NCBI RefSeq assembly: GCF_024804185.1
Contig: NZ_CP101657.1
Coordinates: forward strand, 744,001-808,000
Source of the DNA: Wolbachia endosymbiont of Aedes albopictus
GTDB taxonomy: Bacteria > Pseudomonadota > Alphaproteobacteria > Rickettsiales > Anaplasmataceae
DNA length: 64,000 nucleotides
Direction of reading: 5' to 3'
The translations under genes were made by a program, and so were the position numbers. Of this stretch, positions 9,949 through 19,225 are shown piece after piece; position 1 is the stretch's first letter; each line of letters begins with the position of its first letter. Under the pieces are notes generated by a model, which had not been told where the DNA came from, ran no database searches, and was given only the letters and a program-made list of their open reading frames with translations.

Positions 9949-10069
9949 TATTATCTTTCAGGCTTTTTAGAATTTTTTTACTTTTAGTATAGCAAGAAAT
10001 GGTAAAAATCAGTTCTCCGGTAATCAACGTAAAACTAATAAGGTAAGCAAAAATTACATATGTATTCAT
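9932..10069 (-). CDS. ccmD: CcmD-like haem exporter small subunit
   Basis: A 45-residue gene that is easy to miss. The ATG at 10069 overlaps the birA stop as ATGA, and its own stop lies 17 bp inside ccmE. The protein is one membrane helix (VIFAYLISFTLITGELIFTI) followed by a basic, charged tail (KSKKILKSLKDNNEEE), which is the architecture of CcmD, the short protein that helps release haem-loaded CcmE from the CcmABC complex. Position directly before ccmE and tight coupling on both sides support the call. Sequence similarity at this length is weak evidence, so the name rests mainly on context and topology. Confidence 0.72.
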   Translation of the reverse strand: MNTYVIFAYLISFTLITGELIFTISCYTKSKKILKSLKDNNEEET

Positions 10070-10935
10070 AATGCATTATCAATAAATAACTCACCTGCAT
10101 CAAAATAAATTAAGCTTCCATCCTTTTGCTGCAACACCAATTTACCACTGTTATCTATATCAGCAAAAATTCCTTCATACAATTTGTCAGCTAGTTTTAC
10201 ACTGATTTGCTCGTTCATTTTGAATGCTTTTTTTAACCACATTTCTCTTATAGCATAAAACCCATCAAATAGCCATTGCTTTCTTAGCTTATTAAAATTT
10301 ATTATTAATTCCTTTAATAGATCCATGTTAGACACAGACTCACCATAATTGCTAATGCACGTTGTTCCTGGAAGTGGTGCATGATTGACATTAATTCCAA
10401 TTCCTACAATAAGCCAATTCGAATTGGATCTTTTTTCAAGCAATATTCCACTTATTTTCTTGCCATCGATTAGAATGTCATTTGGCCATTTATGTTGAAT
10501 GTTACTATCATTCATAAATGACAGTAAAGTATTCCCTACAGCAAGAGCAGTCACAAAAGTCAATTCTGTTAATTTGCTGATGTCTTTAACTTGACTCGTT
10601 AAGCCTACTGTTATCCCAGTACCATCCGATGTCATCCAAGTGCTTGACACTGGGATCCATGCTTCTTGATTCCTAGATTCCAGCGTCACGCGCTGTAATG
10701 ACACCGAAAGCGGGCTTTTATCGAGATAATTGTTAAAGAGGTTTACTACCAAACTTGCATAAAAATTACCCTCGGGAGAAATCCAGTTTTTTCTAGTGCG
10801 CCCTCTACCCTCTGTTTGTTTGTCGGCAATAATGACGGTTTCATTTGATATTCCTTTATCAATTAAATCCAACGCTTCTGTATTAGTGCTTGAAACTTCT
10901 TTGTAATGATGAATATAAAAACCCTCAGGGATCAC
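10066..10935 (-). CDS. birA: Biotin--[acetyl-CoA carboxylase] ligase with in-frame palindromic insert
   Basis: The enzyme attaches biotin to the carrier protein of biotin-dependent carboxylases. Recognisable are SSTNTEALDL, the biotinyl-AMP loop GRGRTRKNW with SPEGNFYASLVV, and the KWPNDILIDGKKISGILLE core. There is no N-terminal helix-turn-helix, so this is a monofunctional class I ligase and not a repressor. Residues about 78-108 are foreign to the family and are the translation of a palindromic repeat (see the repeat entry), which lengthens the protein to 289 residues. The GTG at 10935 lies just after the nuoN stop; the 3' end overlaps ccmD. Confidence 0.9.
   Translation of the reverse strand: MIPEGFYIHHYKEVSSTNTEALDLIDKGISNETVIIADKQTEGRGRTRKNWISPEGNFYASLVVNLFNNYLDKSPLSVSLQRVTLESRNQEAWIPVSSTWMTSDGTGITVGLTSQVKDISKLTELTFVTALAVGNTLLSFMNDSNIQHKWPNDILIDGKKISGILLEKRSNSNWLIVGIGINVNHAPLPGTTCISNYGESVSNMDLLKELIINFNKLRKQWLFDGFYAIREMWLKKAFKMNEQISVKLADKLYEGIFADIDNSGKLVLQQKDGSLIYFDAGELFIDNAL
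10612..10704. repeat. Palindromic element inside birA
   Basis: Reading the plus strand, TCATCCAAGTGCTTGACACT followed by GGGATCCA, and then TCCAGCGTCACGCGCTGTAA, are members of the palindrome family seen between genes throughout the window. Here the roughly 93-bp unit keeps the birA reading frame open and adds about 31 residues, including the WIPVSSTWMT peptide shared in kind with the valS insert. Confidence 0.8.
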
Positions 10936-10939
10936 CTTG

Positions 10940-12325
10940 TCAACCCTTTAGTTCAATGAGTGAGTAAAGATCTTCTACATACAAGAAAAGAACGAGGTTG
11001 ATCAGTGAAGCCACCGAAGTGATAATGAATAGACCCTTAGAATAAGCAACCTTATTATCACTAGCTTTATCAAAATACATAGCTTTTATAATATTTAGAT
11101 AATAGTAACATGATACAACACTCGCCACCACAAGGGTCAAAGACAGGCTGATAAAGCCAGAATTTATTAAACTTTTGAATATAAAAAATTTAGCGATAAA
11201 ACCTGCAAGTGGAGGTATTCCCGACATCGAGAGTAATAGTATAGAAAGATGGAATGCTAAAATTGGTTGCTTTTTTCCTATACCAGATAAATTTGCAATA
11301 TCACAATCGTCATCGTCAATTTGTACGAGATATGAGAATAGCCCTATGCTTGTGATGATATATATCACCAGATACATTAAGGCACTATCTGTTCCTGCTT
11401 GTGCAAAAATAGAAAGTGAAGCAAATATAAAACCAATGTGGCCAATTGAACTGTAAGCAAGCAGCCTTTTTAAGTTTTGCTGACGCAATGCCCCAAAAGC
11501 TGAGATAAGCACAGACAATGCTGAAACGTATAAGAAAATAGGCTGAACATAACTTTTTACATTTACTAACTCTTCATTCATCAATCGAATTAAAAATGTT
11601 ACAAGTGCAGCTTTTGGGGCCGTAGAAAAAAACGCAGTTACTATGGTAGGTGCACCTTGATAGACATCTGGAGCCCACATATGAAAAGGAGCAATAGCAA
11701 GCTTGAAACAAAAACCAATAAGGATAAAAACTAACCCAAAAACTATTCCATAAGTTATCTGATGGTTTTGCAAGAATGAACCGAGCTCAGAGAAATTGAC
11801 TTGTCCTGTATATCCATAAAGCAGCGACATTCCATATAGCATAATGCAGGAAGATAGTGCACTAAGTGTAAAATATTTCACTCCTGCTTCACATGAATAA
11901 GCTGAATTTTTATTAAAGCTCGCAAGAACATATAAAGATATACTCATCAACTCAAAAGCTAAGTAAAAAGAAATCAGACTATTTGCTGAAACTAAAGTTA
12001 TCATGCCAAATAGCGCAAAAAGAATCAGTATTGAAAATTCATATTTATAGTCATATTTTGATAAATTCAGCATCAAAAGTATTAAAATTCCTGTGCTGAG
12101 AATTAACCCTTGGGCTGGCCTGATGTATAAATTGAGTTTTAACAACGCATTAAAGAGAAAAATTTCATTGTTTTCTGCCGAAATAATTAAAATAATCAAA
12201 GTTACCACTGTGCAGCCAAGTGCTAATAAGTTGATAGTTCGGCGGTTAAATATAATTCCAAGCAGTAGCAACACTAACAAGGAGATAATAGAGAACGTTT
12301 CCGGCAATATCTGTATATAATTCAT
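10940..12325 (-). CDS. nuoN: NADH-quinone oxidoreductase subunit N
   Basis: NuoN is one of the three antiporter-like proton-pumping subunits of complex I in the inner membrane. The 461-residue protein is almost entirely hydrophobic helices and carries the conserved proton-channel segment FKLAIAPFHMWAPDVYQGAP and the RQQNLKRLLAYSSIGHIGF stretch. Length is normal. It overlaps nuoM by 4 bp (ATGA) and is followed after 4 bp by birA. Confidence 0.96.
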   Translation of the reverse strand: MNYIQILPETFSIISLLVLLLLGIIFNRRTINLLALGCTVVTLIILIISAENNEIFLFNALLKLNLYIRPAQGLILSTGILILLMLNLSKYDYKYEFSILILFALFGMITLVSANSLISFYLAFELMSISLYVLASFNKNSAYSCEAGVKYFTLSALSSCIMLYGMSLLYGYTGQVNFSELGSFLQNHQITYGIVFGLVFILIGFCFKLAIAPFHMWAPDVYQGAPTIVTAFFSTAPKAALVTFLIRLMNEELVNVKSYVQPIFLYVSALSVLISAFGALRQQNLKRLLAYSSIGHIGFIFASLSIFAQAGTDSALMYLVIYIITSIGLFSYLVQIDDDDCDIANLSGIGKKQPILAFHLSILLLSMSGIPPLAGFIAKFFIFKSLINSGFISLSLTLVVASVVSCYYYLNIIKAMYFDKASDNKVAYSKGLFIITSVASLINLVLFLYVEDLYSLIELKG

Positions 12326-13764
12326 AGCGCATTATATTTTACTAACAAATTTGCCATACATGGCTTCAAATAATTCAGTGCAAGGGTTGGGTAGAATCCA
12401 AGCAAAATAACAAACACTGCAAGCAGAATTAAGACAGAAAATTCTATGCTATCCAAGCGATTATTTAATAATTTAGAATAGCTAACCCCCCATATTATTT
12501 GCTTACATAAATTCAGCATATAAACTGCGCTTAAAATAGTGCCAAGTGCGATAAATCCTGTGAAAAACCCTATGCTCTTAAACATTCCAACCATAGCCAA
12601 AAACTCACCTATGAATCCAGATGTTCCAGGTAGCCCTATTGAAGCCATTGAAAATAAAATGAACATAAAACCAAATTTTGGCATTGTGTTTACTATGCCA
12701 AAATACTTTGCAGTCTCCAAAGTTCCGGTTCGAGTATATAGCATCCCAACACACAAAAATAAAGCAGCAGAAATAAGGCCATGACTAATCATTTGAAATA
12801 TGCTACCCAGTACTCCTTCCTCACAAAATGAAAAGAGGCCAGCGGTAACGATCCCCATGTGTGCTATTGAAGAATAAGCTATTAACTTCTTTATATCACC
12901 TTGAGCAAACGCAACTAGAGAAGCATATATCACCGCAATAATGCTCAGCATAACAACGAAATTTGAAAAATACAAACTTGCCTGAGGAAGCATTGGAATA
13001 GAAAACCTTAAAAATCCATATCCCCCCATTTTAACAAGCAAGCCAGCTAAAATCACAGATCCAGAAGTTGGTGATTGCACATGCGCATCAGGAAGCCAAG
13101 TGTGAAATGGAAACATAGGTACTTTTATTGCAAAAGAAATAAAAAATGCAATCCACAGCAATGACTGCACTTCAAGATCAAGGCTTGGCACTAATGTAGC
13201 TAATTTTTGTATACTAAACGTTCCAAAAACACTATAGATGTATACCAACCCAAGTAGAAATAATAATGAGCCAGTTAATGTATAAAGAAATAACTTAAAC
13301 GTCGCATATATCCTTTGCTTCCCTCCCCAAATGCCAATAATAAAGAACATTGGTATTAAGACAGCTTCAAAAAACACATAAAAGCTTATAGCATTCAGTG
13401 AAACGAAAAAACCGACTACAAAACTCTCAAGCAGTAGAAATAATGCCATATAGGCTTTTAGGGTCGTATAACTCATTTTGCAATTATAGAGCATACAAAT
13501 AACAAACAAGAAGGTCGTAAGTAGAAGGAAAAGCAACGATATTCCATCCACCCCTATTCCAATATCTCTTACTGGATAGCTGACAAACTGAAAGTCCGCA
13601 TCGTTATAATCAAATTCTATACAAGCTACAATGCTAAGCAAGAATGGAAGTACAGCAAAAAATAGGGCAAGGAATCTTAGGTGTATAGATTGATGATTAA
13701 TCCTGATCGAGGATAAAATCAACGCTCCTATCAGTGGAAGCAAGAATATACTAAGTAACAACAC
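12322..13764 (-). CDS. nuoM: NADH-quinone oxidoreductase subunit M
   Basis: Antiporter-like complex I subunit of 480 residues with about 14 membrane helices. Diagnostic segments are VPMFPFHTWLPDAHVQSPT and AQGDIKKLIAYSSIAHMG; the functional Glu sits in FFEAVLIPMFFIIGIWGG. It sits 3 bp after nuoL and overlaps nuoN, so the three pumping subunits are made from one transcript. Confidence 0.97.
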   Translation of the reverse strand: MLLLSIFLLPLIGALILSSIRINHQSIHLRFLALFFAVLPFLLSIVACIEFDYNDADFQFVSYPVRDIGIGVDGISLLFLLLTTFLFVICMLYNCKMSYTTLKAYMALFLLLESFVVGFFVSLNAISFYVFFEAVLIPMFFIIGIWGGKQRIYATFKLFLYTLTGSLLFLLGLVYIYSVFGTFSIQKLATLVPSLDLEVQSLLWIAFFISFAIKVPMFPFHTWLPDAHVQSPTSGSVILAGLLVKMGGYGFLRFSIPMLPQASLYFSNFVVMLSIIAVIYASLVAFAQGDIKKLIAYSSIAHMGIVTAGLFSFCEEGVLGSIFQMISHGLISAALFLCVGMLYTRTGTLETAKYFGIVNTMPKFGFMFILFSMASIGLPGTSGFIGEFLAMVGMFKSIGFFTGFIALGTILSAVYMLNLCKQIIWGVSYSKLLNNRLDSIEFSVLILLAVFVILLGFYPTLALNYLKPCMANLLVKYNAL

Positions 13765-13767
13765 CTT

Positions 13768-15615
13768 CTATTTAATTCCAATAATATATAAAGCACCGAT
13801 TATTAAAGTAACAAACATAATAAATGCATAATCAAATATATAACCAGTTTGTAACTTTATAGAACTTTTTGAACATTCATTAACCAACCTTACAACACCA
13901 TTTGGTCCAAATGAATCAATAGCCTTAACATCAAACTTCCATAAAAGCCTAGATATAAACCTTATCGGTGCAATTATAACAAACTCATACACCTCATCAA
14001 AGTACCATTTATTCTGCAAAAACTTAAGTAAAAATTTACTCTTAATTTGCCTAATTACTTGATATTGGTAAATCAGGTACGCAAGAGCTATTCCACTTAG
14101 GCTCGCTAAGGTTGGCAGTAGTTTTATAAAGAAATTATGAACTCCATGCTCATCAATTACCATTAAACTTGATTTCCAAAACACATTACTAGTTATGTTC
14201 AAAATATTTGCTCCCCACACTCCAGAAAATACCGATCCAAAAGCAAGTATCAGTAATGGTATAAGCATAATCTTTGGTGCTTCATGTATATTAATTTTAC
14301 TTTGTTTTTGGCTATGGAACACAAGAAGCAATAACCTCCAAGAGTAAAACGCTGTGAAGAATGCAACAACTAAGCTTATTACAAAAGCAAAGCTATCCGT
14401 GCTATAAGCATGTTCAATTATCAAATCCTTTGAGTAAAAACCTGCAAATGGAAATATTCCAGAAAGCGCAAGAGAACCAATCCACATGAGAGCGTAAGTA
14501 CAAGGGATTTTCTTCCAGCAATTTCCCATTTTCTGAATGTTTTGCTTATGATGCATTGCATGAATTACATTGCCAGCACCAAGAAATAGTAGAGCTTTAA
14601 AAAAAGCGTGTGTCATTAAATGAAAAATAGCAACATTGTAAGCAGAAAGCCCACATGCCATAAACATATAACCAAGTTGACTGCAGGTTGAATAAGCAAT
14701 TATTTTTTTTATATCATTCTGAGTAATCGCAACGGTGGCTGCAAAAAAAGCAGTAAGTGCACCAACGATAACTATTAATTCTCGTGCCACATTTGATAAC
14801 TCAAACAATGGAGAACATTTTGCTATTAAAAATATACCTGCTGTTACCATCGTTGCTGCATGAATGAGTGCAGAAACAGGGGTTGGCCCTTCCATTGCAT
14901 CTGGCAACCAAACATGTAAACCAAGCTGTGCAGATTTACCCATACAGCCAAGAAAAAGTAATATGCATATTATATGAATTATTTTAAATTCACAGCAGAA
15001 TGCTCTAATGTTCTGCGTGCCAAGAAGATCAGCTGCGTCAAAAACTTCAGTAAATTTCAAAGAGTGAAATGTATAATAAATGAGAAAGATCCCAATCAAT
15101 AGTGCAAAATCTCCTACCCTATTCACAACAAATGCTTTAATTGCTGCATTATTTGCAGAATATTTTTGGAACCAAAATCCTATGAGTAAATAAGAACATA
15201 GGCCAACCCCTTCCCAGCCAAAAAAAAGCTGCACGAAATTATCGCTTACAACCAGCACAATCATGCAAAACGTAAACAGCGATAGGTAAGAAAAAAACCT
15301 CGACTTCCCTTTATTATGCTCCATATAACCGATAGAATAGAGGTGGACTACTAGTGAAACGGTGGTAATAACAATAAGCATTAAGGATGAGAGAGCATCC
15401 ACACTAATTGCCCAATTTACTTTTAATACACTTAATGAAAATAGAGGAAATAAACTCAAGTGATAATTTTCAGAGAAGGTGAGAAAAACATACCAAGATA
15501 AAACTGCAGATATTCCAATCCCTGCCGTTGTAACTAACTGACTTTTTCTAAAAAGTGCTGCAAATAGCGAACCAAAGAGTGGCAAAAATACTATTAGTTT
15601 CAGTATATCCATCAT
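13768..15615 (-). CDS. nuoL: NADH-quinone oxidoreductase subunit L
   Basis: The largest antiporter-like subunit of complex I (615 residues), with the long C-terminal lateral helix that bridges the membrane arm. Diagnostic segments are FFGWEGVGLCSYLLIGFW, LGLHVWLPDAMEGPTPVSAL and TQNDIKKIIAYSTCSQLGYM. The C-terminal part (FLQNKWYFDEVYEFVI) matches the family. Length is typical. It follows nuoK after 4 bp. Confidence 0.97.
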   Translation of the reverse strand: MMDILKLIVFLPLFGSLFAALFRKSQLVTTAGIGISAVLSWYVFLTFSENYHLSLFPLFSLSVLKVNWAISVDALSSLMLIVITTVSLVVHLYSIGYMEHNKGKSRFFSYLSLFTFCMIVLVVSDNFVQLFFGWEGVGLCSYLLIGFWFQKYSANNAAIKAFVVNRVGDFALLIGIFLIYYTFHSLKFTEVFDAADLLGTQNIRAFCCEFKIIHIICILLFLGCMGKSAQLGLHVWLPDAMEGPTPVSALIHAATMVTAGIFLIAKCSPLFELSNVARELIVIVGALTAFFAATVAITQNDIKKIIAYSTCSQLGYMFMACGLSAYNVAIFHLMTHAFFKALLFLGAGNVIHAMHHKQNIQKMGNCWKKIPCTYALMWIGSLALSGIFPFAGFYSKDLIIEHAYSTDSFAFVISLVVAFFTAFYSWRLLLLVFHSQKQSKINIHEAPKIMLIPLLILAFGSVFSGVWGANILNITSNVFWKSSLMVIDEHGVHNFFIKLLPTLASLSGIALAYLIYQYQVIRQIKSKFLLKFLQNKWYFDEVYEFVIIAPIRFISRLLWKFDVKAIDSFGPNGVVRLVNECSKSSIKLQTGYIFDYAFIMFVTLIIGALYIIGIK

Positions 15616-15619
15616 ACTT

Positions 15620-15928
15620 TCATTCTTTCATTAAATTTGCTTGTTCAACGTCTATATTGCCACGGCTTCTATAATATACAACCAATATTGCAAGTCCAAC
15701 TCCTGACTCTGCTGCCGCAACAGTCAACACAAACATCACAAAAATTTGCCCAACTATATCATTCATAAAGGCAGAAAAAGCAACTAAATTGATGTTAATT
15801 GCCAGCAATAATATTTCTATTGATAATAATATATTGATTATGCTCTTACGGTTAATGAAAATACCGCACACCCCAATAGTGAACAAAATAGCAGCAACTA
15901 TCAAAAAATGATTTAATCCTATTTCCAT
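15620..15928 (-). CDS. nuoK: NADH-quinone oxidoreductase subunit K
   Basis: Small membrane subunit of complex I (102 residues, three helices). The conserved helix-2 and helix-3 acidic positions are visible in [18 protein letters not shown] and [17 protein letters not shown]. It overlaps the nuoJ 3' end by 10 bp. Confidence 0.96.
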   Translation of the reverse strand: MEIGLNHFLIVAAILFTIGVCGIFINRKSIINILLSIEILLLAININLVAFSAFMNDIVGQIFVMFVLTVAAAESGVGLAILVVYYRSRGNIDVEQANLMKE

Positions 15929-16506
15929 TCTACTCCTTTTCCAAATTTAGCCTTAATCAATTTTACAGATGAAGATTGTGTCAATTGCTTTAATACATTC
16001 TGTTTTTTAACTTCTTTTTTCTTGTCCTGTAAAGTAAGAGCGATTGCACCGACAATTGCAACAAGCAGTAGAATACCAGAAAGATGAAAAGCGTACATGT
16101 AGTCAGTGTAAAGCAAATTACCGATAGCTTTCACGTTATTAGTATTATAGTTTATAACATTGCTTATATTGAGTGCTGAGCTGCGGATTACAAAGCTGAT
16201 GACTAGAAAAAACACAACACATAATATAGCACTAAGAGTGAAATGCTTTGCAAAACCCTGGCGCAACCTTATGTAGTCAATATCGAGCATCATAACTACA
16301 AAGAGGAACAACACTGCAACCGCACCGATGTATACTATCAGCACCATCATAGCGATGAATTCAGCTCCAAGAAGAATGAAAAGAACTGCAGAGTTAACAA
16401 AGGTGAAAATTAAAAATAATACTGCATGCACAGGATTTCTTACGCTAATCACACATACAGCAGATAAAATGCTTAGAATTGCAAAAAAATAAAAGAAAAA
16501 AGGCAT
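15919..16506 (-). CDS. nuoJ: NADH-quinone oxidoreductase subunit J
   Basis: Membrane subunit of complex I, 195 residues with five predicted helices. Family segments include [20 protein letters not shown] and [21 protein letters not shown] (the pi-bulge helix). It is the first gene of the minus-strand nuoJKLMN-birA-ccmD-ccmE run. The region upstream to 16660 is AT-rich; no convincing minus-strand promoter was fixed. Confidence 0.96.
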   Translation of the reverse strand: MPFFFYFFAILSILSAVCVISVRNPVHAVLFLIFTFVNSAVLFILLGAEFIAMMVLIVYIGAVAVLFLFVVMMLDIDYIRLRQGFAKHFTLSAILCVVFFLVISFVIRSSALNISNVINYNTNNVKAIGNLLYTDYMYAFHLSGILLLVAIVGAIALTLQDKKKEVKKQNVLKQLTQSSSVKLIKAKFGKGVEWK

Positions 16507-16659
16507 TGATACTTTAACTGCAACAATAGTTACTAATTTAAAGTGACTATTGTTGTAAAGTCAATATTATATTAAACGTTTAAAGCATTGTACTACAAAG
16601 CTCCAGTTCCATTTTAAATTATTATATAGAGTATTTTATCAGTAATGCAATAAACACTC

Positions 16660-16688
16660 TTGACAACTTTAATTTATTAATGCATAAT
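16660..16688 (+). promoter_or_regulatory. Sigma-70-type promoter upstream of the gene at 16721
   Basis: TTGACA at 16660-16665 and CATAAT at 16683-16688 are separated by 17 bp, and a TG precedes the -10 by one base. This places the start of transcription about 25 bp before the ATG at 16721. Confidence 0.55.
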
Positions 16689-16720
16689 ATATGTATATTA
16701 ATAATCAGCGGTAGCTCAAA

Positions 16721-17143
16721 ATGTACAACATATTTGGTTATTTCAAAAGCAACAATAGTTCTAACGCACAAAGTGGCAAATTAGATGGCAAAAGTTATCA
16801 ATACACCACAAGAGATTATGTGACAATTTACTTTAATAACACGCTAGCAAGTTTCAGTAGATCATTGAGAGAATTTAAAGAAAAAGCGTATGGATTTATG
16901 TATGATATCGGAACTTGGTTGAAAGAAACATATGAAAATCTCATTGAACGACCTGCAACGCATAATCACTATACCCCAAAAGAAAAACCCCTTGTTGAAG
17001 AAATAGAAATGGAGGAACTAAACCGTACATATAAGCCATTCCAAACTCCACCTATCCACCCAACAAGGAGAAGTTCTGGTACCAATGACTTAAATCAAGT
17101 TGTTGTTACTCAGCATACACTTGAAACTACCCCAATAAGATAG
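16721..17143 (+). CDS. Unknown small protein
   Basis: A 140-residue protein with no family I recognise. The N-terminal half contains aromatic and basic segments (TRDYVTIYFNNTLASFSRSL, FKEKAYGFMYDIGTWL) that could form amphipathic helices; the C-terminal half is polar and proline-rich (FQTPPIHPTRRSS), probably disordered. No signal peptide or full membrane helix. It has its own promoter and lies divergently from nuoJ and 120 bp before the helicase gene. No clear Shine-Dalgarno sequence precedes the ATG. Such basic, partly disordered proteins are often lineage-specific; secretion is possible but unsupported. Confidence 0.65.
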   Translation: MYNIFGYFKSNNSSNAQSGKLDGKSYQYTTRDYVTIYFNNTLASFSRSLREFKEKAYGFMYDIGTWLKETYENLIERPATHNHYTPKEKPLVEEIEMEELNRTYKPFQTPPIHPTRRSSGTNDLNQVVVTQHTLETTPIR

Positions 17144-17264
17144 ATCTACGTTTAAATATGTAGTACTTGAGTGAAGCATTATTTAACTGTTCTATTCAAT
17201 AAAACCTTTACAATATTTCGATCATAGGTTTAACTTTATGAAGTTATAATCTATAGGGCTGCAA

Positions 17265-19178
17265 ATGAACGATTATCTCTTACTGCTAAATCCAGAACAA
17301 CAATCAGCTGTAACTCACATAGATGGACCGGTTTTAATATTGGCAGGAGCCGGAACGGGAAAAACAAGAACGATTACTTCAAGAATAGCGCACATAATTA
17401 GAAACGGTCATGCTTATTCTGATGAAATATTAGCTGTTACATTCACAAACAAAGCAGCAAATGAGATGGTATCAAGGGTACTTGAGCTAACAGGCACAAA
17501 CATACCATGGCTTGGCACTTTCCATGCAATTGCAGCAAAAATTCTACGTCATCATGCTGAAGTCGTGGGGCTAAATTCCAATTTTACAATCATTGGTGTG
17601 GATGACCAATTACAGGTAATAAAAAATATTATTAATGAAATAAGCCCTGATTACCTATCAGAAAAATGTAAGACCATTATGAATATTATTCAGCAATGGA
17701 AAGAGAAGTGCTTATTGCCACCTGAAGTGGAAGATATTCAATCATTTAGGCCAGTGTACGTAACTGCACTCAAAGTCTATCACCAGTATCAGGAAAGGTT
17801 AAAATTCCTTAACTCTGTCGATTTTGGTGACTTATTGCTATATAACATACAACTCTTTAATCAAAAGACTGAAGTTCTGTCCTACTACCAAAATAAGTTT
17901 AAATATGTCATGGTAGATGAGTATCAGGATACAAATGCGATACAATATCTTTGGCTAAAATACCTTGCAAAAGAGCACTCAAATATTTGCTGTGTAGGAG
18001 ATGATGACCAGTCGATATATAGTTGGCGTGGTGCAGAAGTTGAAAATATTTTGAAGTTCTCCGATGATTTTAAAAATGCAAGAACCGTTAAACTAGAGTG
18101 TAACTACAGGTCAACATCCCACATACTTGCAACTGCGTCATATGTTATCAATCACAATAAGACTCGCTTAGAAAAAAAATTGTGGACAACAAATGTTGAA
18201 GGGGAAAAGGTAAATCTAATAAAATTATGGGACGGAAAAGCTGAAGCAAGGTTCATAAGCGAACAGATATTAAAGCTCAATAAATACAGATTTAGTGACA
18301 TTGCAGTACTGGTAAGGGCCACTTTTCAAACTAGAGTTCTCGAAGAGTATTTTATAAAATATTCAATTCCCTACAAGATTATAAGTGGTGTAAAATTCTA
18401 CGAACGTCAGGAAGTCAGGGATATAATTGCATATTTAAGACTCGTTACAAACAATAACGATGACTTAGCTTTCGAAAGGATCGTAAATCGGCCAAAAAGA
18501 AGCATAGGAGCTACAACTCTAAAGAAAATATACACGACTGCTCAGGATAACAAAATTTCTTTTTTTGAGGCAGGAAAAATATTAGTTAATAGTAATCAAG
18601 TAACCGAAAGAATTAAACTCTCACTAAATGATTTTTTAAATAAAATTAAAGCTTGGGAAGAAATAGTAAGTGTAAAACCACTGCATGAATTCGTTAAAAT
18701 CGTAGCAAACCAATCAGGGTATATTGAAATGCTTGAAAATGAGGAGGTAACAGGCTTAGCACGAATAGAAAATGTCAAGGAGCTCATCTCATCTTTAAAA
18801 AATTTCGATAATGCCACAACTTTCTTGGAGCATATAAGTCTAGTGATGGAAGTGGATAATATGAATAACGATGACACCGTATATGTTATGACTCTTCATG
18901 CAGCCAAAGGACTTGAATTCCCGTCCGTGTTTCTACCTGGTTGGGAAGAGGGATTATTTCCTCATCAAAGATCTTTTGAAGATAAAAGTGGTAAAGCTTT
19001 AGAAGAAGAAAGGAGACTTGCATATGTTGGAATAACCAGGGCAAAGGAAAGGTTAATCATTTCATGTGCAGATAGGAGGGAAATTAACAACCAGTGGCAA
19101 CCGATGCGCACTTCTCGGTTCATTAAAGAATTGCCAAGAGAAAATGTTGAGGTAATAAAGAGTAACGCCTACTGTTGA
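17265..19178 (+). CDS. uvrD: UvrD/PcrA-type DNA helicase
   Basis: Superfamily 1A 3'-5' helicase used in nucleotide-excision and mismatch repair. The motifs follow in order: Walker A ILAGAGTGKTRTITSR (about residue 26), TFTNKAANEM, GTFHAIAAKIL, Walker B MVDEYQDTN, GDDDQSIYSWRGA, ECNYRST, VMTLHAAKGLEFPSVF and YVGITRAKERLIISC. At 637 residues it is shorter than typical UvrD (about 720) because the C-terminal tail is reduced. The ATG at 17265 is just ahead of LNPEQQSAV (Q motif). PcrA or Rep are alternative names. Confidence 0.92.
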   Translation: MNDYLLLLNPEQQSAVTHIDGPVLILAGAGTGKTRTITSRIAHIIRNGHAYSDEILAVTFTNKAANEMVSRVLELTGTNIPWLGTFHAIAAKILRHHAEVVGLNSNFTIIGVDDQLQVIKNIINEISPDYLSEKCKTIMNIIQQWKEKCLLPPEVEDIQSFRPVYVTALKVYHQYQERLKFLNSVDFGDLLLYNIQLFNQKTEVLSYYQNKFKYVMVDEYQDTNAIQYLWLKYLAKEHSNICCVGDDDQSIYSWRGAEVENILKFSDDFKNARTVKLECNYRSTSHILATASYVINHNKTRLEKKLWTTNVEGEKVNLIKLWDGKAEARFISEQILKLNKYRFSDIAVLVRATFQTRVLEEYFIKYSIPYKIISGVKFYERQEVRDIIAYLRLVTNNNDDLAFERIVNRPKRSIGATTLKKIYTTAQDNKISFFEAGKILVNSNQVTERIKLSLNDFLNKIKAWEEIVSVKPLHEFVKIVANQSGYIEMLENEEVTGLARIENVKELISSLKNFDNATTFLEHISLVMEVDNMNNDDTVYVMTLHAAKGLEFPSVFLPGWEEGLFPHQRSFEDKSGKALEEERRLAYVGITRAKERLIISCADRREINNQWQPMRTSRFIKELPRENVEVIKSNAYC

Positions 19179-19225
19179 AGCTATAACTGCAGATAAACAT
19201 ATCTTACAAATCTGAATTACTTCAA

